NCBI RefSeq assembly: GCF_900100945.1
Contig: NZ_FNCG01000010.1
Span: 62,001-126,000, forward strand
Source of the DNA: Mucilaginibacter gossypii
GTDB lineage: Bacteria; Bacteroidota; Bacteroidia; Sphingobacteriales; Sphingobacteriaceae
DNA: 64,000 nucleotides
Direction of reading: 5' to 3'
Part shown: positions 36,319-45,252 of the stretch, in pieces
How the letters are laid out: each line of letters starts with the position of its first letter
Position numbering within the stretch: position 1 is the stretch's first letter
The notes under the pieces: generated by a model
The model's database searches: none
The model's input: the letters and a program-made list of their open reading frames with translations, nothing else
Told to the model about the DNA's origin: nothing
Translations under genes and position numbers: made by a program

Positions 36319-36777
36319 ATGAACAACGCTAACAAATGGCCGCTATGGCCAGCCGTGATACATGCAAAATGCCCCCGCTGTCGCCGGGGAAAAATGTTTG
36401 CGAATGCGATGTACGGATTCCACGGACAACAGATGCTGAAGCAATGTGATCATTGCAAGCTTACCTATGAAATCGAACCTGGTTATTTTTATGTGGCGAT
36501 GTTCGTCAGCTACGCCATGAATGTTGCGGTATTGGTTACGCTTTCCGTCGCCTTGTCGGTTCTTACTGGAAGTACTAACCCGTGGCTGTATGTAATAGTA
36601 TTGCTAACCGCTTCATTAATCTTGTCCCCATTTAATTTCAGGTATTCCAGGGTAATCCTGCTTTACTGGCTCACCCCTGGTCTCAGTTATCAGCCGGAGT
36701 ACAGCGCTGATAAGCCCGAATCAGTTTTGCCGGCATCTGACCCCGGCGACAGCATAGTGCCGTTAAATTTAAATTAG
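36319..36777 (+). CDS. DUF983 zinc-ribbon membrane protein
   Basis: The 152-residue protein has an N-terminal zinc ribbon (CPRCRRGKMF and CDHCKLTYEIEPGY), followed by two membrane helices (about 55-80 and 88-108), as in the DUF983 family, whose function is unknown. A degraded copy of this gene is fused to the degraded MBL copy at 41770-42085. The next gene starts four bases downstream, so it is in an operon with DUF417 and DUF302. Confidence 0.88.
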   Translation: MNNANKWPLWPAVIHAKCPRCRRGKMFANAMYGFHGQQMLKQCDHCKLTYEIEPGYFYVAMFVSYAMNVAVLVTLSVALSVLTGSTNPWLYVIVLLTASLILSPFNFRYSRVILLYWLTPGLSYQPEYSADKPESVLPASDPGDSIVPLNLN

Positions 36778-36781
36778 TAAT

Positions 36782-37351
36782 ATGCAAAGTTCACTCCTTT
36801 CTTTTATCGCAGGCATGGAGCAGGCTGGACGAAATGTTATCCGCGCTGGTATCGTCATTGTATTTCTGTGGATTGGCTGCCTTAAATTTTTCACCTATGA
36901 AGCTGAGGGTATCGTTCCGTTTGTAGCGAACAGCCCGATCATGTCTTTTTTTTATAATGATCCTGCAGCCTACAAAAAACATGTCAATAAGGAAGGTGAA
37001 CTGTTGCAGAAAAATCATGTCTGGCACACTGGTAACGGTACTTATCAATTTTCGAGGGTGCTGGGCGTATACCTGGTTGGTGTAGCCGTGTTTGTGGCGC
37101 TATACCGCGTATGGCCAACACCAAGTATGATTGCCAGCATCCTGATTTTCCTGATGACCGCGGTAACGCTTTCCTTTCTGGTCACCACCCCCGAAGCCTG
37201 GGTGCCAAATCTTGGTGATGCTGATTGGGGATTTCCATTTTTATCGGGCCGTGGCAGGCTGGTACTCAAAGATACCGTCATCATGGGCGGCCCGATTATA
37301 ACCATGAGTGAGTCTGCGGCTATTTACCTGGATCGTCATCAAAAAAAATGA
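36782..37351 (+). CDS. DUF417/YkgB-family membrane protein
   Basis: The 189-residue protein has four membrane helices and the DUF417 start VFLWIGCLKFFTYEAEGIVPFVANSPIMSF. The E. coli relative RclC (YkgB) belongs to the reactive-chlorine resistance operon, so a role in oxidant stress at the membrane is plausible. The family ending with FLVTTPEAWVPN and FLSGRGRLVLKD is present. It overlaps the following DUF302 gene by four bases (ATGA). Confidence 0.88.
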   Translation: MQSSLLSFIAGMEQAGRNVIRAGIVIVFLWIGCLKFFTYEAEGIVPFVANSPIMSFFYNDPAAYKKHVNKEGELLQKNHVWHTGNGTYQFSRVLGVYLVGVAVFVALYRVWPTPSMIASILIFLMTAVTLSFLVTTPEAWVPNLGDADWGFPFLSGRGRLVLKDTVIMGGPIITMSESAAIYLDRHQKK

Positions 37352-37839
37352 TACAGGCACAATTCAATAAGAAACCTGGCCGCAGGCAATTTTTGCAAAT
37401 GGTTTCACTCGCCGGAATTGCTATATTTTCACCTTCAAATATTTGCGTTATGTTCGAACCTAAAGGTGTATTTATTGAAAAAAGTCGTTTTACTGCTGAG
37501 GCAACTGTGGTGCGTCTCTGCTCCGTACTGAAAAGTCGCGGTGCAAAGGTCTATGCAGTAATTGACCAGCAGAAAGAATTAAGTACTGTTGACATTGCTA
37601 TCCCACCGATGCATCTAATATTATTCGGGAATCCTAAAGTGGGCGGCAAGGTACTTTCAGAAGTTGCCGTTTCCGGTATTGACCTACCGTTAAAAATCCT
37701 GGTGTGGGAAGATACGGCACATAACATATCAATTGCCTATAATACTGCAGCATATCTGCAGGAACGATTTAACCTGAAACCGGAAGTCGCTAAACTGTTT
37801 GACCTAAGCAGTGTTATTCAATCTGCGTTAAATGATTAG
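37348..37839 (+). CDS. Exported DUF302 protein
   Basis: The 163-residue protein has a Tat-like signal (GRRQFLQMVSLAGIAIF) and a DUF302 domain: VVRLCSVLKSRGAKVYAVIDQ, then HLILFGNPKVGGKVL, DLPLKILVWED and AAYLQERF. The fold binds small ligands and is often near redox or metal stress genes; a precise role is unknown. It overlaps the stop of DUF417 by four bases. The gene ends the run, and the 140 bases after it lead into a block of pseudogenes. Confidence 0.85.
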   Translation: MIQAQFNKKPGRRQFLQMVSLAGIAIFSPSNICVMFEPKGVFIEKSRFTAEATVVRLCSVLKSRGAKVYAVIDQQKELSTVDIAIPPMHLILFGNPKVGGKVLSEVAVSGIDLPLKILVWEDTAHNISIAYNTAAYLQERFNLKPEVAKLFDLSSVIQSALND

Positions 37840-37982
37840 GATAGCAATTTATCCAACATTAAGGTTGCGCTAAAGTAATTTCATTATTATAATTATATGG
37901 CCAATTATCAATGATTGGATTCCCGGTGTTAACCGAAATTTTAATTGTTGCTATAGATTATTAAAAATGGCTTGTAATTTTA

Positions 37983-38359
37983 ATGATTAGAACTTTAAAA
38001 GGTGCGGATCTAAAAGAAGAATGGAACAATTTTGTCTTCTCAGAAGATGAGAATTCTTTTTGACGCCCTTTATACATACTATTTTAAATACTTATACTAC
38101 ATTGGCCTTAAGAAAGAATTCCGTACCGATAGGACCAAGGACGAAATCAATGACCTTTTCCTTTAATTTGGGGAATACCGGGAAACCTTAGCCGGCGTAC
38201 TCCACTCTCATAATTGTATCATCAGATGTTTTCTTTGTCGACTGTACCGTAAAGACAAGCTTAAGTTTGATGATAGCGTATTGCTTGCAAAGTGCCTTGA
38301 CCTTTTTGTTCAGCCATCAGCTGAAAGCCTTCTGCGAGTGCGGCAATCGATGGGGACCT
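37983..38359 (+). pseudogene. Decayed ECF sigma-70 factor gene
   Basis: From ATG 37983 the frame reads EEWNNFVFSEDENSF and then hits TGA at 38061. One extra T in the T5 run before it explains this: in the next frame the text goes on DALYTYYFKYLYYIGLKK, then INDLFL, a TAA at the position of the usual Glu, and FGEYRETL with a basic RLYRKDKLKF. This order is that of region 2 of Bacteroidota ECF sigma factors. Region 4 cannot be found. One frameshift and one stop make it a pseudogene. It runs into the NtrC-like fragment. Confidence 0.7.
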
Positions 38360-38382
38360 TAAATGAACCTGCACGATAAATA

Positions 38383-38647
38383 TGGTGTTGATGGCAGAAA
38401 GGGAGATGTCCGCGTCATTGCGGCCAACAACAAGAATCTCGAAGAAGAAATCAGTGTCAGCCGTTTCCTACTGAACTTATACTACAGGCTGAACATTTTT
38501 CTGATTTTGTTACCGAAACTACGTGAAAGGCAAGGCGACATATTGTTGCTGATCGATTGTTTTCTGAAAAAATACGCAGGTAAACAAGAAAAATCAATTA
38601 CCGGCTTTTCCGACAAGGTTATCGCGCAAATCCGGAATTATATTTAA
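38383..38647 (+). pseudogene. Fragment copy of the sigma-54 response regulator gene
   Basis: About 85 codons read GDVRVIAANNKNLEEEIS, LLNLYYRLNIF, LRERQGDILLL and KSITGFSDKVIAQIRNY. They follow the AAA+ domain of the regulator at 45253 nearly word for word (46090-46330), with scattered substitutions, and stop at the point where SWPGN would follow. Walker motifs, receiver and DNA-binding domain are absent. It is the dead remnant of a duplication. Confidence 0.85.
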
Positions 38648-38891
38648 ATCAAAATCGCCCCAATGTTGGCACATTTGCTATTTTCAAAAAAAGCGTTTAA
38701 TTTTATTAGGTGGACCTTTCAGTCCCCGAAGAGTTAAAATGTTCTTTGTGTCTGTTTTCGCTTTTTTTTGCAATTGTCAGCCATGTCTAAGAAAAATTAA
38801 TTTGATGCACCTGTATTCGAAGGAGTCAATGTAAGGCTATTGATGGCATTTTGCTGTGTTTTTTCCGAACCGTCGATAATATTGAAGTGCC

Positions 38892-41342
38892 ATGGCCAAT
38901 AAATTTATGTTGTTGAACTTGCTGGTATACTTTATTATCTATCCAGTAACGATTTATGCCCAGACTTCCCGACTAAGCTCCGAAAAACAACAACTTTGGT
39001 TACAGTTAAGTTTAAATTTTTATACGGTTGTAAAGGAGGGACAGGTAGACCAGGATAGCAGTCTTGTTCTGGTAAGCCGAAAAGGCAGATTAAGCAGGTG
39101 GACGGTGATTACAGATGGCTTTAGCGATGATATCGCTAAAGAGGATAATAAATGGATAGATACCCGGCAAACCCGGCAAGTCGTAAAAATATTGGGCACT
39201 TTGCATGGGATAGACCATGTTAAGTTGCTGGTACTATTAGGCTCTTATTATGCTTTCCAACCAGGTTACAGCCAAAATGACCGGGACAGTGCTCAATATT
39301 TTCTATCAAAAGCCAAACAGGAGAGCGAGGCGCTTCATTCAGCATTCTGGTCAAACCAAAGTCTTTGTTTATTGGGCAAAAACTATTTCAAAGGTAACCA
39401 GGTAGAAAAAGGGACAAAGTGCTTTACGGACCTGATTAATATTTGCCAGAGAGCGAATGACAAGGTAACGGAGGCAAAAGCCTGGGATTACCAGGGCACC
39501 TATTGCCCACCGTTACCTGCTACTATTATGTTGAAAATAAATAGCTTAGCGAAAGCCAATATTTTGTATCAGCAGTTGAATAAGCCTGCGAAGCAAGTTA
39601 ATACATTAACGAATTTGGCGTACCTGGCCTTTGTTTTAAAGGATATCAAAGGAGCCGAAGTAAATGCGTTGAAAGCGCTTCAACTGGAAAATGCCATGGC
39701 TTTTCCCTACACTCATTACAATTACGATCTGCTTTCGTTAATCTGCAAGGTTAATGGTAACGATGATAGAGGCACTAACTATGGGCTAAAGGCTGTTAGA
39801 GCATCGCAGGAAACTAAAGATAGTATTGGATTGGGATATTTTTACGCAAGAGTTGCCGATTTGCATTATGGGAATAAAACAATATCCGCATTTGCATCCT
39901 ATTGGTTCAAAAAAGCGGTGGAGGAATTAAGTAAGAATGGCGATCCTGCCATATATCGAGCCCTTTTTAATTATACCTCTTATCTAAATGAGAGCGGCAA
40001 GTCAAGAGAAGCGATACTTCTGTTATCAAATACACTTAAAACTATTCCTCCTGCAAGTCTTGTCGATAAACAAATGGCGTATTTATCGATAGCCGCAAAC
40101 TATAAAGATATAAACAACTATAGGCAGGCTGAAAAATATTTTTTAATGGCTGATCATCTTTCGGATCAAGACAAATTAATTACAAAAGATTTCCGTTCGG
40201 CTCAAATTAAACTAAAAATAGGAACATTTTATTTTGAAATAAAACAGTACGATAAGGCAAAAAGTTACCTTCAGAATTCTTTAGCAATCCCCGTTATTAA
40301 AATGAACGAACCAATAACTTTTTCTGCAGCCAATTGGATGCTCTTTAAGATTGATTCGCTCCAGGGAAATTACGAATCTGCGGCAAAACATCTCCTACAA
40401 TATGTAACGTACTATAAGAAACTAGTTGAATTAAATGATGCCAAAAATATAGCAGGTATGAAGATTCAGTTGGAGATGACCCAAAAGGAAAAAGATCTCC
40501 AGATTCTTCGAGCTAAAAACGCGCTTCAAAACCAACAAGCCGATAACGTTAGGAAACTAATATATATCGGTGTGGCTCTGACTTTTTTAATCATAGGAAT
40601 GATTTATTATCGATATTATATTAATAGGAAAAACAATGAAAAGCTACAAGCTCAAAAGGATGAAATAGATCATAAGAACCATCTGTTAGAGAGCTTGCTA
40701 CACGACAAAGATGTTCTCCTGCTGTCAAAAGAATGGTTGCTGAAAGAGGTGCACCACAGGGTTAAGAACAATCTGCACACCGTAATATGCCTTTTAGAGT
40801 CGCAAGCAGCTTATTTGGAGAATGATGCGTTGAAAGCCATTGAAAACAGCCAGAATCGCATTTATGCCATGTCGTTGATTCATCAAAAACTTTACCAGTC
40901 GGAAGATATAAAAACGATCGATATGTCTGTTTACATCCCCGAATTTGTAAGTTATCTTAATGATAGTTTTGGAACCACCAGTCAGATCCGTTTTGAACTC
41001 GATATTCAACCGCTGAGGTTGGCTGTATCCTATGCAGTACCTTTGTCACTGATCATTAACGAGGCCGTAACCAACTCCATAAAATATGCTTTCCCTGGTA
41101 AAAAATGGGGGGCTATAAGTATTACTATGTATCAAATTAATGAACAGGTTGAATTAATAATTGCGGACAACGGTATCGGAATAAACGCGCATAAATCTGG
41201 AAGCCATTCAGGGGCTTTAGGCTTGAAGCTGTTGCGTGGTCTTTCCGAAGATATAAAGGCGGAAATCAGTATTGAGAACGTTAATGGAACAACAATTACG
41301 CTTAAATTTAAAATAGACGAGATGATATACGCAATGGCTTGA
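38892..41342 (+). CDS. TPR sensor histidine kinase, HisKA_2 type (copy B)
   Basis: The 816-residue protein has a signal or anchor helix (LLNLLVYFIIYPVTIYA), a TPR sensor region to about 540, one membrane helix near 560-577, a coiled coil and a kinase. The dimerisation box LLKEVHHRVKNNLHTV holds His622, then YAMSLIHQKLYQSED, followed by IINEAVTNSIKYAF, DNGIGIN and GALGLKLLRGL. The His box is almost identical to copy A at 18553 and copy C at 51213. It lies between the NtrC-like fragment and the degraded MBL-DUF983 copy. Its probable partner is the receiver-type sigma-54 regulator at 45253. Confidence 0.9.
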   Translation: MANKFMLLNLLVYFIIYPVTIYAQTSRLSSEKQQLWLQLSLNFYTVVKEGQVDQDSSLVLVSRKGRLSRWTVITDGFSDDIAKEDNKWIDTRQTRQVVKILGTLHGIDHVKLLVLLGSYYAFQPGYSQNDRDSAQYFLSKAKQESEALHSAFWSNQSLCLLGKNYFKGNQVEKGTKCFTDLINICQRANDKVTEAKAWDYQGTYCPPLPATIMLKINSLAKANILYQQLNKPAKQVNTLTNLAYLAFVLKDIKGAEVNALKALQLENAMAFPYTHYNYDLLSLICKVNGNDDRGTNYGLKAVRASQETKDSIGLGYFYARVADLHYGNKTISAFASYWFKKAVEELSKNGDPAIYRALFNYTSYLNESGKSREAILLLSNTLKTIPPASLVDKQMAYLSIAANYKDINNYRQAEKYFLMADHLSDQDKLITKDFRSAQIKLKIGTFYFEIKQYDKAKSYLQNSLAIPVIKMNEPITFSAANWMLFKIDSLQGNYESAAKHLLQYVTYYKKLVELNDAKNIAGMKIQLEMTQKEKDLQILRAKNALQNQQADNVRKLIYIGVALTFLIIGMIYYRYYINRKNNEKLQAQKDEIDHKNHLLESLLHDKDVLLLSKEWLLKEVHHRVKNNLHTVICLLESQAAYLENDALKAIENSQNRIYAMSLIHQKLYQSEDIKTIDMSVYIPEFVSYLNDSFGTTSQIRFELDIQPLRLAVSYAVPLSLIINEAVTNSIKYAFPGKKWGAISITMYQINEQVELIIADNGIGINAHKSGSHSGALGLKLLRGLSEDIKAEISIENVNGTTITLKFKIDEMIYAMA

Positions 41343-41453
41343 AATTAAAGGAACAATCTGCCTCTTTTTAATTTCGCTCAATAGCGTTCTCAAACTGCGT
41401 AACACATTGAGCCGCTACTCACTTCAAATCACTCAAAAACTGATTCGATAAAT

Positions 41454-41471
41454 GCCCAGGTGGGCGCACTT
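41454..41471 (+). repeat. Repeat motif GCCCAGGTGGGCGCACTT, copy 2
   Basis: This is identical to 16544-16561. It is again followed closely by a hairpin with a T-run. Confidence 0.6.
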
Positions 41472-41475
41472 TAAT

Positions 41476-41510
41476 AAAAAGCCATTTATTTGTATAGGAA
41501 ACGGCTTTTT
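41476..41510 (+). terminator. Hairpin AAAAAGCC / GGCTTTTT
   Basis: Eight-base arms around a 19-base loop with T-run, 130 bases after the kinase stop. It is possibly the terminator of the kinase gene. Confidence 0.5.
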
Positions 41511-41589
41511 CTTTCCATGAGCCTATTTTAAGCTATCTGTGCCTCATACATTTGGTGACTCAAACGTCAGGGTTTACAAACTTTCTTTC

Positions 41590-42085
41590 TTCACGTAGCG
41601 GATACCTTCTGGAATGGCTATTATCCTTTTATAGATTATGCCATCGGCGGCATGATTACTGCCGCGGCGCAAACACCAATAAACATACTATCGTCATTAC
41701 CGGCCGCGGCCCGATAGGCAATTATGTTTAGCTTGCTCAGTATCATGAAATGCTGGCTATGGCTAGTTGTGATACACGCAAAATGCCCCTGCCACCGGGT
41801 GGAATATTTGTAAACGCAATGTATGGACTCCAAGGACAGCAGAATGCTAAAATAAAGTGATCATTGTAAACTCACCTATGAAATTGAAACAGGTAATTTT
41901 TATATGGCGATGTTCGTCAGCTACGCCATGAATGTTGCGCTATTGATTAAGATTTCCGTCGCCCCGTCGGTTCTTAGGGTAAGTACTGGTCCATGGCCGG
42001 ATGTAATGACCCGCCTGACCGCTTCATTAATTTTGTCCCCTTTTAATTTCGGGTATTCCAGGGTGATCTTCGTTTATTGTTAATG
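41590..42085 (+). pseudogene. Degraded copy of the MBL-hydrolase and DUF983 genes
   Basis: The first 150 bases follow 35878-36065 of the MBL gene (CACGTAGCGGATACCTTCTG and onward), with small deletions. After 41750 the text jumps to the DUF983 gene (compare 36346-36660: GCGATGTTCGTCAGCTACGC and onward). About 285 bases between the two sources are missing, and frameshifts and stops abound. It is a clear non-functional duplicate. Confidence 0.85.
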
Positions 42086-42402
42086 TTTACGAGAGCGGGT
42101 CCGAAGTCAGAACAGCTCTGGTGGGGGAGGAGCAGCAACCGAAATCGGCATCGTTATCGCTGCCTGGAAGGTCCCCATTTGGAAAACGGACGACATCATT
42201 AAACTATACATAAACAAGCGATTAGTGAAATATCACCAATGCCGTTCAGGGTTGATGATATTTCGTCAACGTTCAAATAGAAAATTAAATTAATGCACTT
42301 AAAATCAACAGTTTATTTTATGGTACCGGAATTGTAAATTGCTTTTCGGCTAATCTCATTTCCAGGTTAAAACAGTTTTAAACCCTATTAAAATATTTAG
42401 TT

Positions 42403-45183
42403 ATGTTGAACTCCATCAAACATGCCGGAACTGAAGAAGTCAGATACAGAGCACTTTCGGATATGCTGAATGAACACCTGATCAGCATGGAAAGTCTGTC
42501 TGAAAAATTTAAGGATGCGATTTTAACACATCTGCTTTCAGCAACATTACATGCAAACGACGACGAAAAAGCAATTCTGCTCAACCTGAGTAGCGAAGTC
42601 GCCGCATCCAGAAACAGCGAAGACCTCCTGGAGGCAGTACATGCCAAACTGGCTTCATTTTTTGATATTGAAGGGCTTACCATTATCCTGCACAGCGCGG
42701 AAAATGATAGCTATCAATTTCATGAATATGAGAAAGAACGAACCCCTGCGGGTGATATACAATTAAAGGTAAACAGGCGGCATGAACATAATTTACAGCT
42801 GAGACCTGTGATCAACGAAATGGCGGATGCCTTAACGGACCTGTCTTTTGATACCGCTGAGTTTGTGGAGCGATATCCGGAAGTTGATCTGTTTAAATCC
42901 TGGGAGGCAAAAGGCTGGCAAAACTTTGCAGCGGTGACATTGAAAGTCAGCGGGGAAACGTTGGGCCATCTGATCCTGCACATGTTCCCGCATGCGGTTG
43001 CTTCGCTGCGTATCAATTTATTAAGGGGAATCAGCGCTCAGCTTTCGGTCGCCCTCTCTAATATCAAAATGGTAGAGGAAACGATGCGCCGAAGAAATGA
43101 AATGGAATTGTTGCTGGCCATTAATATTGATATTGCTTCTGTCCGCGGTACGGATGAACTGGCCAGGTTTATTAAGGATAAATTTAAGCAGCTATTGGGC
43201 TGCAGTCACACCATGATCGCTGTCCGGAATAACGACGGGCTCACCTATAGTGCTTTCCTGTTGGATGAGGATGCCCGTGCAAAAACACACTTGTCTAACC
43301 TCAGTGCCCGTGACAGTAATAAAATCAACGGCCCGGTACTGAACCAGGCAAGGCAGACCAGTATCCCACTGTTGTTCGATCTCGATGAATTGGCTTTACA
43401 GGAATATCAGCCGTTATATGTCAAGATTAACCGCCAGCTTCAGCAAAAGACCTTGCTGGTGATCCGTCTTGCTAAAGGCGAAGAAGTATTCGGTTTTTGG
43501 CTGATTTACTTCAAGGACCGCGACATTATTACCACCGGTAAACTACAACTGATCCAAAGTTTATCTTTGCAGCTTTGCATTTCCGTGGCGAATATCCTGG
43601 CGAACCAGGAAATCAAATCACGGGAGGAGGAGAAAGGGCGTTTATTAAAGTTCAGTAGCGCTATAGCACCGGTCAGGGACCATAAATTGCTGGCTAAAAT
43701 CCTTAAAGTGCAGTTTCAGGAATTGTTCGGAATTGAAGATTATGTCATCCATTTATTTGACCGGGAAAGTCAAAAGTGCATGCCGTTTCTCTATGATGCG
43801 TCACAAGCTGGGGCTGAACCGGATGAACTGGCAGATAATTTGAACACGCTGATGACCTTCCCGGAAAGTATTCTTGACCTAATTACAGAGATTGACAGCC
43901 CGGTATTGTACGAAGTAAACGATAGCTGCCTGACCTTGCTTCCTGGTCCAATGACAGCAGACGCCCAGTCAGACAATACGCGCATCGGCATGTTCATACA
44001 AATCGGGTCGGAGGGGATTGCCGTTTTAAGTTTTCTTCACCCCGATTTTCGCCAGGTCAAACAACAGGAGGTTTTACTAAAAAGCATTTGTTCACAGTTG
44101 TCAATCGCCATATCTAATATATTGGCCAATGAAAAGGTGAACCAACAACTCATAGAAATTGACCGTTACAAACATCAACTGGAGGAAGAAACAATTTATC
44201 TGAAGGAAGAAATAGAGGTAAATCAAAATTACGCAGAGATTATCGGTGAAAGTCAGGTGATGCAAAAAACGTTTCGCATGGTTACACAGGTTGCTTCTTC
44301 AGACAGTACGGTGTTGATACTGGGCGAAACAGGGACGGGAAAAGAACTGATAGCCAGGGCTATTCACAACAATTCTCCGCGCAAGAACAAGCTAATGGTG
44401 AAGGTCAATTGCGCAGCGCTTCCGGCAAACCTTATCGAAAGCGAGCTTTTTGGTCATGAAAAAGGCAGTTTTACAGGTGCAACGGAACGCCGCCTGGGCA
44501 AATTCGAGCTGGCAAACAATGGCACCCTGTTTCTGGATGAGATAGGAGAGATGCCCCTTGAGCTCCAGGTAAAGCTGCTGCGCGCCCTACAGGAGAAAGA
44601 GATTGAACGTGTGGGAGGGCGTGGCACGATCAAAGTAGATGTTAGGATTATCGCGGCGACGAACCGCGACCTGGAAAAGGAGGTTGATGAAGGCCGCTTC
44701 CGCAGTGATTTATATTACCGTTTGAATATTTTTCCTATCGAATTGTCGGCACTGCGCGACCGTAAGGAGGATATTCCGATCCTGGCGACGCATTTTATCC
44801 ACCGTTATGCTAAAAAAACAGGGCGTCAGATAACTACGCTCGGCAGCAAAGCGCTGCAGGAAATGGTCCACTACAGCTGGCCGGGAAATATCCGGGAACT
44901 TGAACACTTAATTGAACGCAGTATATTACTGAGCACCGGGCCAATGCTGAAAAATATCCATTTACCAACTAATAAACCCAAAGGAACGGCCGCCACCTCA
45001 GCAGGAGAAATAGCGCTGAAGACCATTGATGAAAATGAATGCGACCATATTTTAAAAATCCTCAAATACTGCCAGGGGCGTATATCCGGACCAGGTGGTG
45101 CTGCCGACATACTGGGCGTGCCGCCAAGTACGCTTAACTCGAAAATTAAGCGGCTTGGTATCAAAAAGGAACATTTAATATGA
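42403..45183 (+). CDS. Sigma-54-dependent activator with GAF-type sensor domains
   Basis: The 926-residue protein has an N-terminal sensor half of two or three GAF-like domains (about 60-580; LKSICSQLSIAISNI repeats the helix seen at LRGISAQLSVALSNI), a coiled-coil linker, and an AAA+ sigma-54 interaction domain from about 617. Visible are Walker A GETGTGKE, the sigma-54 loop as GSFTGA, Walker B FLDEIGE, and the arginine-finger part RSDLYYRLNIFP with SWPGNIREL. A Fis-type helix-turn-helix ends it (ADILGVPPSTLNSKIKRLG). It would activate sigma-54 RNA polymerase in response to a small ligand or redox signal. It is 70 bases before a receiver-type relative. Confidence 0.92.
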   Translation: MLNSIKHAGTEEVRYRALSDMLNEHLISMESLSEKFKDAILTHLLSATLHANDDEKAILLNLSSEVAASRNSEDLLEAVHAKLASFFDIEGLTIILHSAENDSYQFHEYEKERTPAGDIQLKVNRRHEHNLQLRPVINEMADALTDLSFDTAEFVERYPEVDLFKSWEAKGWQNFAAVTLKVSGETLGHLILHMFPHAVASLRINLLRGISAQLSVALSNIKMVEETMRRRNEMELLLAINIDIASVRGTDELARFIKDKFKQLLGCSHTMIAVRNNDGLTYSAFLLDEDARAKTHLSNLSARDSNKINGPVLNQARQTSIPLLFDLDELALQEYQPLYVKINRQLQQKTLLVIRLAKGEEVFGFWLIYFKDRDIITTGKLQLIQSLSLQLCISVANILANQEIKSREEEKGRLLKFSSAIAPVRDHKLLAKILKVQFQELFGIEDYVIHLFDRESQKCMPFLYDASQAGAEPDELADNLNTLMTFPESILDLITEIDSPVLYEVNDSCLTLLPGPMTADAQSDNTRIGMFIQIGSEGIAVLSFLHPDFRQVKQQEVLLKSICSQLSIAISNILANEKVNQQLIEIDRYKHQLEEETIYLKEEIEVNQNYAEIIGESQVMQKTFRMVTQVASSDSTVLILGETGTGKELIARAIHNNSPRKNKLMVKVNCAALPANLIESELFGHEKGSFTGATERRLGKFELANNGTLFLDEIGEMPLELQVKLLRALQEKEIERVGGRGTIKVDVRIIAATNRDLEKEVDEGRFRSDLYYRLNIFPIELSALRDRKEDIPILATHFIHRYAKKTGRQITTLGSKALQEMVHYSWPGNIRELEHLIERSILLSTGPMLKNIHLPTNKPKGTAATSAGEIALKTIDENECDHILKILKYCQGRISGPGGAADILGVPPSTLNSKIKRLGIKKEHLI

Positions 45184-45252
45184 TGCTAATAACATAATTG
45201 ATGATTATAGAGCGATTAAACCACACAAAGTTGACCATCAAATAATATAAAC

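Noticed and set aside
42320..42345. Sigma-54 promoter before the GAF activator gene
   Set aside because: GG and GC are eleven bases apart instead of ten and the text matches the consensus poorly.
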